Source: Tubiluchus corallicola
Lineage: Eukaryota > Priapulida > Priapulimorpha > Priapulimorphida > Tubiluchidae
NCBI GenBank assembly: GCA_030141605.1
Contig: JAQGDQ010001759.1
Span: 1 to 26,514, forward strand
DNA length: 26,514 nt
Direction: 5' to 3'
Shown: positions 1 to 9,900 of the stretch, one piece after another
Layout: each line of letters starts with the position of its first letter
Position numbering within the stretch: the first letter of the stretch is position 1
The notes under the pieces: model-generated
Database searches by the model: none
Seen by the model: the letters and a program-made list of their open reading frames with translations, nothing else
What the model was told of the DNA's origin: nothing
Program-made: the position numbers and the translations under genes

Positions 1-489
1 TCCCATTGCATCATGTTCACTAATCCCCTAACGCGTACCACCAGCGCTGTATTTCCTCATCGACGGTTAATAGAATACGCAGCTTAGTACTTTCTCAGAC
101 ACAGCCCGGCCATATTGTTTAATGCCAGCTGGTACAGATGTGCATTCTTAAGTGCATCAGTATGTTTTAGAAATTTGGACACACCTTCCATTGCATTTTT
201 TTGTCTGCATTTTTAGTTCAACGATATCCATTAAACAATTAAGCGCAATTTGAAGTTCAAGAACAAAGCTTTTGCATGACGGAAAATTCCCTTACATATA
301 GTAATCAACGGATTGTATTAGCTACTTATAAATTGTAGGTTTGTTGGCGTTTATTTTTATTATTAATATTATATTCTGACAGTTGTCAAACATTAATTTT
401 GTAGCTGACGAAAAATTTGATACATATGATTTTTCTCTGAGGAAAAAAATTGATTTGAAATTCTATCATTAGAAAATAAAGTCAGTGCA
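1..489 (+). repeat. Left inverted arm of foldback element
   Basis: It pairs with 2168-2646. The inner limit is where the shared ATAAAGTCRGTGC stretch ends. Small indels are visible, for example near 33-50 and 80-90, so the arms are not newly duplicated. Confidence 0.75.
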
Positions 490-635
490 TTCTTTAAAAT
501 CATTTCTTCTTCCCCTTTGAGAATGTCTTTAACTAACACTGTTTTAACTGCCAGTTGTAAAATGTTACTAAAAATTCAAAATAAGGAAAAAACATTGGAA
601 ATCTACCAAGTGAGCCAACAGAGATAGACCAATTA

Positions 636-1317
636 CAGTAGGCGCCGCTTAATAGACTCACGGTTAATAGACTCAGCGACTAAATTGACTCAAAAACGCC
701 TGGTATGGGTCGTTTCTATTCAAATGTACTGTATATAAAAACTGTCAGTAATTGACTCAATATTTTTCTCAATAGACCAAAAACTGACTCGGTATTTTTC
801 CTTTAAATGAGGCATTTGTATGTGCCCAAAGAGCTTTTCCTACTCTTACGTCACCTTTACTTTGCTTTTGTGCACTATAATATGTCTAGAAACAATCATG
901 TTAAGTACCGTATTGTTTGTAAGCAGGTACGTTTATCATGCACTAATACGCTAGCATAGCAGTTTTGCTTTGAATCTGTTACCTGCAATTAGCCTCGTTA
1001 CCCAAGAATTTCTGGAAGCTAAACATTTAATCTCTTGTCTAGTGGTTTCCTTTTGAAGCTCTCGCTGCAAATCACGCTTAATCAGTTATAATCAAAGATG
1101 CAGGTACAGTAATCAGCCAGTATTCCTTCATCCAGTAATCAGCCAATAAAAATGAAGTAGTCCACTTTGAAGGATTTTTTGTAATTTTTGCAAATTAACA
1201 GACGTGTAATTTAGAAAAGTATACTTTTTAATTTATAGCTAGTTCACTTATATAAATTAATATTTCAAACTTGTATACTCGTATACCAGTAATACTACAC
1301 CCATCGGTTAATAGGTT
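636..1317 (+). mobile_element. Truncated Tc1/mariner-like non-autonomous element (family A, copy 1)
   Basis: It begins with CAGTAGGCGCCGCTTAATAG directly after a TA dinucleotide, the typical insertion site of the Tc1/mariner superfamily. The body aligns with the complete copy at 7540-8514, including TTAATAGACTCA subterminal motifs, a shared CCAAGAATTYCTGGAAGCTA stretch and the block ending ATCGGTTAATAGGTT. After 1317 the similarity stops and the expected 3' terminal repeat is missing. It encodes no transposase. It is nested inside the foldback element and so inserted after it, unless it was carried in the original. Confidence 0.7.
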
Positions 1318-2167
1318 TTATATAAATTTAAGTATACTGACATTAAATGCATTTTACTTCAATTCCAACAGCATTTTCTTAAAGAACAGTACTTTTCTTG
1401 GGAGGGAGAATCAATACTAAACTGGTGGAAAGGAATGATAGCAAAGTTAGAAGTGCAATACACGCCCCGTCACCAACCCTTGCTGTTCACACTTGGTTAA
1501 ATAAGCAACCAGCTTAGGCTTATCTAGTTTATGGCAAAGTCTATACACTGCAGTTTCAGTCTTTTCCTCAATGATCGCATTGCAAACAGAAAGGACTAGT
1601 CACGTAGCAGCTTCTGGTTGCCATAACAACTAGCTGAAGCCAAAGTTACATCACAATGCTTAAAGGAAACAAGCTTCCTCTGTCTGAGTTGTGCAGATGA
1701 TTAATTACCGATGTAGAGGTAAGAAATAAGAGAAGCCCCACAAGGTGATAAAAGTCACCTGAGAAATGGCACGATGCTGAAATGATAATGACAACTGCTA
1801 CCCATTTATGCACTACCACTCTTAGGAACAGATATGATTGGTATTGTTTAGATTATAAAATGGCAAAAAACAATACAGGGGGTTGATGCTGTCAAACGGT
1901 GATTGAAGAAACAGAATAAAATATTAAAAAATTCAAAGTTATTTTAGTAGATGCTGAGCAATTTATAGTCATACGGTAATTTGTCACAACAATATTTCAC
2001 AACTGTAATATAATAACAGTAAAAAAAATGAATTTACTTTTCTACAATAAAATGAAATAAATGTATGCATTATCAGTGCTGTTAACTAAACTTCGTAAAA
2101 ACCCTACAGCATTCATATAGAAAGAGGAATACATGTTTGAAAAAAAGAACGATAAAGATAAAATTCA
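1318..2167. other. Unassigned interior of foldback element
   Basis: This AT-rich sequence has no credible coding exon. It contains GTTGCCATAACAAC at 1617-1630, a full match to the RFX X-box consensus, but no ciliary gene start is visible beside it. I recognise nothing else. Confidence 0.4.
1617..1630 (+). promoter_or_regulatory. X-box (RFX) consensus match inside repeat
   Basis: GTTGCCATAACAAC fits RYYNYYATRRNAAC at every position. It lies inside the foldback element, more than 2 kb past the TMEM216 stop codon, so a regulatory role is unproven. Confidence 0.25.
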
Positions 2168-2646
2168 GCACCGACTTTATTTTCAATGACAAATTTCAAA
2201 TCAATTTTTTTCCTCAGAGAAAAATCATATGTATCAAATTTTTTTCGTCAGCTCACAAAAATTAATGTTTGACAACTGTCATAAATATAATACTAATAAT
2301 AAAAATAAACGCCAACAAAACCTACAATTTATAAGTAGCTATCACAATCCGGTTGATTACTATATGTAAGGGAATTTTCCCGTCATGCAAAAGCTTTGTT
2401 CTTGAACTTCAAATTGCGTTTAATTGTTTAATGGATATCGTTGAACTAAATGCAAAGACAAAAATGCAATGGAAGGTGTGTCCAAATTTCTAAAACATAC
2501 TGACGCACTTAAGAATGCACATCTGTACCAGCTGGCATTAAACAATATGGCCGGGCTGTGTCTGAGAGTACTAAGCTGCAGCATTATTCTATTAACCGTC
2601 GAGGAAATACAGCTGGTATGTTAGGGGATTAGTGAACATGATGCAA
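2168..2646 (-). repeat. Right inverted arm of foldback element
   Basis: This is the reverse complement of 1-489. The outer end is near GATGCAACGGGG, matching the window's first bases. An open frame of 62 codons overlapping its outer edge (2629-2817, minus) has no recognisable features. Confidence 0.75.
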
Positions 2647-2753
2647 CGGGGAGAGTTTCATTATAGGTCTTGATTTCCTCGGTACCTCAGCTTGAAAGAA
2701 AACAGTCAAATATTTTAACGCATGTGCTGCATTCAAAATACTATATAGGGTTA

Positions 2754-3466
2754 CAGTAAGTCCTTGCTTAACGACTTTCGTTTTAATGATGCTGAACATT
2801 TGACACCTTTTCCTCACTTAACAATGCACGTTTCACTTTAACGATGATTTTTTTACTTTGCTCAAAGTCATTTTTTATTTTATCATCTACCTATCATTTA
2901 CCTACTTTTTACATTAAAAACGGTATATATTTCATTACTATGTTCTAAAAACATACTACTAATGTAAAACACTACAATCATTATTTGTTTTTGCTTACTG
3001 ACCGACTACGCACTAAATGCTAGCTGCTCGTAACCTGGTTCAAAACTTTAAGTTAAGCAAATTTCTTTGCAACATGTTTCTATAGCAACCAACTAGTACT
3101 ACATTCACGAAATTATCTCAAGATCCCTCCAGGGCTTGGCTTTCATTACGCAGTGTTGAGCCGCTAACTGACTACATATAGGGCTTCAACATTAAAGAAA
3201 GAGAAACCGCCAGCAAGTCTAGCTAGGTATTGGTAAGAAAGATATGTAGTTTCAGGCAAACAGAAAGAAATTAAACACTAGAAATATGAATAAACCTCAT
3301 AAAACGCTTAATTTTTACGATTCAATCAGCATAGATGTTTACCTCTAGAATGTATCTCAATTGTTTGACATTATTTTCTACGGAATCTTGGTTTTGTTTA
3401 ACGGCATCTTGCTTAACGTCACGTTTTGCTGGAATGCATTAGCGTCGTTAAGCGAGGACTTACCTG
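2754..3466. mobile_element. Tc1/mariner-pogo-like miniature element (family B)
   Basis: The left end is CAGTAAGTCCTTGCTTAACG, preceded by TA. The right end, reverse complemented, is CAGGTAAGTCCTCGCTTAAC, so the termini are inverted repeats of about 25 bp. Internal copies of the CTTAACG motif occur near both ends. The base pair after the right end is AC and not TA, so the target duplication is degraded or the boundary is off by a few bases. At 713 bp it has no transposase frame and is non-autonomous. Confidence 0.7.
3076..3089 (+). promoter_or_regulatory. X-box (RFX) consensus match inside miniature element
   Basis: GTTTCTATAGCAAC matches RYYNYYATRRNAAC. It lies inside the family B element, so if it is functional it would have arrived with the transposon. 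A chance match is quite possible. Confidence 0.2.
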
Positions 3467-3967
3467 ACAAAACTGAGGTCATTTGAACTAACGAAACTTG
3501 TCAAGTTACAGGTGCGACTTCAAAGCCTTGCTTCAAATGTGACCAAGTCATTAACCTAGGATGACAATGGGTCCCGGACCAACCGAATTTTTGTGCCAAA
3601 TTTCACTGCTCATTCGTCATTGCGATTTGAATGTCGCTAAGTCCCAGTGTTATACAAATAAACCAGGCTTTGTTCAAAACAGAAACCAATGTCTAAATTA
3701 TAGGTCTCATACAAGGAAAACATGTGGAGAAAGGAAAACTTGCAAATACGTACAGCAGTTACGCGAACAGACGCAATGTCTCGATGGCTCGATTTTCAGT
3801 CACAACTTTAAAGAATCGATATCAACTGCTGCGAATGTGCTGTGAATTAAACCAACACATCTTAAGGATTTCAAATGTCACTTTGTCCTTTCTTTGGGAT
3901 TGTCTTGTAAGCCCTGTGAGATGAATCACAATCCCGAAAGGGCATTTGAGACTACTCCTTTCTTTAT
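3467..3967. other. TMEM216 3' flank
   Basis: This is sequence just past the TMEM216 stop codon on the minus strand. A plus-strand open frame of 94 codons at 3561-3845 has no recognisable domain, and an overlapping frame competes with it, so I do not call a gene. The TMEM216 3' UTR must lie here; its end cannot be fixed. Confidence 0.4.
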
Positions 3968-3986
3968 TCATTTGTATGATACGGCC
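3968..3986 (-). CDS. TMEM216: TMEM216 terminal exon (short)
   Basis: A pyrimidine-rich acceptor, catttctttttag, leads into 19 bases. These complete the split arginine codon and add AVSYK and a TGA stop. The length matches the few residues by which the family extends past the last helix. AATAAA overlaps the stop codon and could be the polyadenylation signal. It is predicted from phase and signals only. Confidence 0.6.
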
Positions 3987-6900
3987 CTAAAAAGAAATGA
4001 TGCAATTAAACTAACTGACTGTTAAAAAATGGCGCCTCCAGGAAAGTTTAAATTTAAAGAAAAATTTAGGTACCATTTTACATACCTTACAAAAGTTATG
4101 ATGGATAATAAGCCGAAAATCACTTCTAAGCCGATGAAGGCAAGAGAGATGGAGATCAGTATCACCTCGATGCGCAACACGTATGTTTGCCATAACACCA
4201 TGTAGACGAAGCCAAGTACCGTGGCAAAACTGAGAAGCAACGAAAGACCAACGGCCATACTACGCTCTGTTAGATTACCCTTTTGACCTAACAAGGACAT
4301 GAAATGTGTAATTATTATAATGCCTGTATACCTGGTTAGAAGAGCGCTGTCATTGTGTTAATGTCAGTATTCTTTCACAAACCACTAATATTCTCAATAA
4401 AACATTATACATTACTCATAAAAATGCTGTGTTATCGATAAATATGTGTTCATAAAAACTTGTTAAAAAGTTGCTTGAAGGAAGCCAGGATGATTTTTCA
4501 TCTACTACCCCATTTTCAGGTTTGTTAAAAGTATACATTTTAACACAATGAATACTGCAAAAGCATTTCTGATAATTAAATCATAGCTCAAAAACTTAAT
4601 TAATGGCAGGCAAGCCAACTATTGATGACATCACAAACTAACATAATTTTCAGCAGCAAAATATTCCACGAGCGTGTTGCACATGTTTGCGAAAATGAAA
4701 ATTGAAGAACAGTGCTACTGTAAGATATTCAGTGTGATGTACTAAAACTAAGTTTTAAGATAAAAATTCAAATTTCAAATTTACAGCTGTGCTCACGCAT
4801 GAGCTGTCGAACGTGTGTAGTTCGTCACAAACTAACATATCTGAACAGAGAGGCATACAGCACCTGTTTTTTGTGCAATGCGTTTCCAAAGTGCAGGCAC
4901 TAGTGCCCGTCTAACTAGCGATTGGCAAAATGCATGTAACAGCGAAGAACTAGCGGTGCGCACGCGAAATTGTGTTTGTGTGGAAATAATTCTTTCACGT
5001 AAGGCATTTTTGAAAAAAATAGAATGTTCCCTTTCAATATTTTAAAGAGTAGATTGTTTTGACCTACTGTTTAAGATTGGGTCCGGTTTTGCTTTGAGGA
5101 AAATCAAAGGTGTTTACCTAGAAAAATGCGAAGTCCCTCCAAACTTCCTAGCAGGATCACCAAAATAATCTCTGCAGCTAGGTTTCCTTTTCGATAAGGA
5201 AGTGTTTCACCTATAAATAAATATGTTACACAAAATCATTTAACTTAATATTATCGCAGGAATACAGGAAAAGCGCAAAACTGGTAATTATACATTGCTT
5301 CAAGTTAGGAAAGTCCGTTGTTATCTGTCACTAGAAACTGCAAAAGTTACTACCCACTCACTTGTAACTAGTCATTTTGATTATTGCAATTCTCTGTTAT
5401 GTGGTCTTCCAGATTTTTGTATAAATTTACCGCGGGGCTTTCAAAATGAAACAGCTAGGGCAGTGGCAGCTCATAGTTAAAATTAGTGGGGTTGCTGCTT
5501 CAGAAAATTTTCAGCTATTGTTTTAATACTGTGTAAAACGAAACAAAAATATGTAATTTTAATTTTGTAACTTGTAATTGTAATTGTAATTTTAAACAAA
5601 CAAATGTACAAAAATTTATACATAAACTTAATAGAATGTTAAAAAAATTTTGCTTACGAATAGCCTAAATTATCGCAATTCAAGAATATGCCGGCACATG
5701 GTTTTTAAGCATGTGACAACTGACACCAGACTGTGTGAGCAACAATACTGTCTCTACGTAGCAGTAGACGCTAGCAGTGCAGAGTACAGCATCTTATCTC
5801 AGACAGCATGTGCACAACAGCCAAACATCTCATTGCTGGAGCTGTGAGTGCACGAAGCAAACAGTACTACCCTCACATGCTCTGGTTCTATACAAGTATA
5901 ACAAAAAGAACTAAAGAAAAAAGAATTATTATACTGAATATTATTGATAATATTGAGTGAATAGGGGGTGCTTCAGTTCCACAGTACCCATACACGAGCA
6001 GCCACTAAACTAGGATAATTTTGTATACCTTGGAAATGCCATCTAAAGCCAATGTCTTTATCAGATATAACGCCATATTTAAAATTCTATGCGTTGCTTG
6101 CAAATGCTTACACAATATGGCTCCACATTAATTATCAAATCTTCTTAAAGTAAAAGCTTTATCAGTTAAGACACACTCCAGTGCTCAGGCTGAACAAGGA
6201 ATAACTCTAGAAGTAGCGTTTAATCGTTGTGAAACTTTTGCAGACAGATCTTTTTCTGTAGCTGGTCGCAGAGAATGGAACACACTCCCACTTGATTTGC
6301 ATTGTTGCAATAAATTTAATGCATTCAACAAAAAACTCAAGACTCGTCTATTCATTTTAACCCTTTTGAACTAAGTTTTCTACAACTATTGTATTACTTC
6401 GTGTTGGTGCAGTGTTTGACTTACGTTCGCTGGGCTTCATTGCGATTTGTTAACATTTCAACTATAATACTGACTCTGTAGTTACATGCCGCTATTTGTA
6501 GTTTGCACAGTGGTATAAACTTGTATAATAATAATGATGATGATGATAATAATACCAATAATAATAATAACAATAATAATGATGACAGTACAGGGAAATA
6601 TTGTACATATCTTTAATTTGCAAACTGCAATGACACAAAAATAAAAAATCTTATCGATAAAACAGTTCTATTTCGTAGATCATGACTGAATATCTACTAG
6701 ACTTTGGATTGTAAAAAAACTACAGTTGGAGTTACAAAACTGAAAGTTTCATAAATATGGGAAAGATATTACTAGTTTTATACCTAAGCAATGACTTATG
6801 ATAAAGACTTACAAAGTGAATCAATAACTTTGAATTTAGGCACATGTTCTAGCTAGAAGAAAATTGAAAAATAATACCACTTTACGTACATACCTTTGTA

Positions 6901-9900
6901 GATGAAAACCAGCAGTTCAGCAAGAACAAATGCACCAGCATACCAGCCATTGAGAAACAATAAGATCTGATACGGCAAAGACGACCTCTAAGTACAACAG
7001 TCAAGGAGCAAATTTACTACTGTAAAGTTATTCATAAAATTTAACTACAATGTTAAACCTTAACTTTCTAGTTTCTACATGCCAGTTAAGTTTGGCCATT
7101 AACTGTTGTTGTCAACTCTCTTGCAAAAGTGAAACTATAATCTTTTACAGCACATAATTTACTAGAAAGAAATTCTGCATGGCTTCTTGCATTACTATCG
7201 TGAGCACAAAGCAAACAGTCAATGATGAAAAATTGCTGATGCTGTTCACTGTAATCAGTACGCGTTAGAAAACTATAATTCGACAGAAAACAGTAAAATA
7301 AATGCTGATGAAGCAAATTGTGGTTGTGCTTTGGCAGACAGCAGATATGTACATAATCATTGACGCAAGACCCAGAAGTACAATTGTAAGTTAAACTAAT
7401 TTAGCAACAACAAAATCAGGAAAAAGATGAAAGAAACATGCAGGATAGATTGAAATAAAAGCTAAGAGAAAAGGTTAATGCGGTCGACCAGTGGAAAATC
7501 TTTTAGTAGTACCAATAAAATTCTGAACTAAGTTAAATACAGTGGGCGCCGCTTAATAGACACACAGATAATAGACTCAATCGCTTAATTGTCTCAAAAA
7601 CGCCAGGTACGGGCCGCATCTATTCAAATGTACATAAAAGCTGTGGGTAACTGACTCAATATTTTTGCTTCACATGCTTCAATAAGACACTTTCGTGTGA
7701 CAAATAAGCTTTTATGACTCTTATATCATCTTAGTTCGCTTTTGTCCTATAATATACATAGAAACAATCACGTTAAGTACTGTTTTGTTTGTAAGCAAGA
7801 ACAATTATCATACGCTAGTATGCCAGCCTAATGGTTTGTTTGACCCACCCGTCCACTGCAATTAACCTGGTTACCCAAGAATTCCTGGAAGCTAAACATT
7901 TAATCACTTGCTTAGCCCTTTGCTTTTGAAGGTCTGTCTGTCTTCGCCAGAAAGTTTAATCAGTTAGTTGCTGCTGTTATGCTAAGGACACAGATATAAA
8001 TACAGTACAGTACATCATGATAGCAAGCGGGAGCTTAGACGAAACTACAGACAAAGGTGCGGCGAAACAGTGGCACCACCAACCATTTAGGCACGCCAAG
8101 CACTACGTATTTTATCAGAATTTGTGCATCACACAACAACAGATTTTCGATGTTTTTATCATTATGAGAACTTTGTGTGAGCCAACTTCTTTGCGATAAA
8201 ATGAAGCAGCCAGCGAATTTTGAAGGAATTTTTGTAATTTTTGCAAATAAACAGACTTGTGTGATTCAGAAACTATACTTTTTATTTTATTACTAATTCA
8301 CTTATATAAATTAATATTTTAAAATATTTTTTCTAATTTTTAACTGCACAAAGGAATTTACTTCATTTCTAAAATTCATTAAAAACCTTTGCAGTGCATA
8401 GTGAGCTGGTGACTCTATACCAGCAATACTACGCCCATCGGTTAATAGGTTCAGTCGGTTAATTGGGTCAAAACACGTCGGTCCCAAAGTGAGTCTATTA
8501 AGCGGCGTCTATTGTAAATTGTAACTGCAATATGCATAACGACACTTATTTATTGGAAGGTGCTGCCCTCTACGAGCAGTGCGGAGAGGAAAGAACAGGA
8601 GGAGAACAATGATGGTCGCATTTTTATTTAAAGCAATTTTTTATGGTTATTGTGTTATAGTTAATAACAGCGTTTAGTTATTACCAAATTTGTACCTTGA
8701 GAAATTTTAAATCTTGACGAAGAGCCAACGATGTAAGTTACATGAATTTAGATAATTTAATTAAGTTTACGTATTCGATCTCTGAAATTTGAGAAAGTAC
8801 TTTTACCAATAAGTTGACTTTTACGTATTCGATCTCTGAAATTTGAGAAAGTACTTTTACCAATAAGTTGACTTTTACGTATTCGATCTCTGAAATTTGA
8901 GAAAGTACTTTTACCAATAAGTTGACTTCTTCTTGATTATTAAGCTTCTGTTTATGATTCTAGTTATTTTCTTACTTGTTAATGTTCTCTTTATTATTCT
9001 CTTTAGAATAAACGATTTTGGAACATGAACGAAATAGTGAAGGCTTTCTGTACATAACAGTAAATGATGGTCATTTACTGGAAAGACAAAGGAAGCATAT
9101 AAATTACCAAAATTGCACTGCAATTGCTCTTCTCTCACTGCAGACACGGGGCTGACAAGCAAATGTTTCACATTTTCAGTATGATGCAGATACTACAGAT
9201 ACGTCTACAGCAAGCAATAATACCAATGCCGTCCCTACAACACTGATCGTTTAGAGGACACCAAATTTTGGTTATTCAAAGAAATTTTATTATTATCACA
9301 AATGCAGTTAAGAACAGCAGGAGAATACTTAACAAGCAGTAATACATACAAGCTGTTTAGCACCTTCTGTAATGTCATTACAGTTTAATAAATTCACTTA
9401 CTGATTCGCTCAGTGTAGCCTATAAGCACAAACTGGGAAATTAATCAAAAAACAGGAAAATGATCACAGCACTTATTCAGCAAAAACAGGACAAATAAAA
9501 TTCAATGGGAGCAAAGTTCAGTAACATCATTTACCCGTCAACATACACTGTCATCACAGGTGGCTGTTTTGAATTAATTGAATTAGTTTTCTCGTCAAAG
9601 AGGTAATTTCACATTTCACCTTGGTACATATTTTTGTACATGTGCAATGTCGACTGCTTTGACTTACGAGTTTGGATGTCTTGTGAACAGTGGCGGCTCG
9701 TAGTTAAAATTAATGGGGTTGCTGCTTCAGAAAATTTTTAGCCATTGTTTTAATACTGTGTAAAACGAAAAACAAACATACATAATTTTAATATTGTAAT
9801 TACTAATTGTGATTTTAAAGAAACAAACAAACGAAAATTTATACATAAACTTGATAAAATCCTAAACTAAAAAGTTTTTGTTTATGAATAGCCTAAATTG

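Larger units (their letters stand above)
1..2646. mobile_element. Foldback-like element with ~480-bp inverted arms
   Basis: Positions 1-489 and 2168-2646 are reverse complements of each other at roughly 90% or better by eye. For example, GTACAGATGTGCATTCTTAA at about 132 matches the complement near 2510-2530. About 1.68 kb lies between the arms and contains no convincing coding sequence. The left arm reaches base 1, so it may continue outside the window and the true end and target duplication cannot be read. This looks like a non-autonomous DNA transposon with long inverted termini. Two copies of one interspersed repeat in opposite orientation is the alternative. The superfamily is not assigned. 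Confidence 0.6.

Noticed and set aside
1681-1731. Possible small exon ATGATTAATTACCGATG followed by gtaaga
   Set aside because: No homology, no partner exon and located inside a transposon core.
3561-3924. Two overlapping plus-strand frames (94 and 66 codons)
   Set aside because: No recognisable domain, no splice support, and two competing frames in the 3' flank of TMEM216.
4022-4085. Extension of the TMEM216 main exon past 4086
   Set aside because: The gtatgt donor at 4085 and an in-phase short terminal exon give a better C-terminus; retained-intron use cannot be excluded.
8911-9171. 86-codon minus-strand frame
   Set aside because: Starts in intron, includes the end of a tandem repeat, shows no domain and is low-complexity lysine/isoleucine rich near its end.
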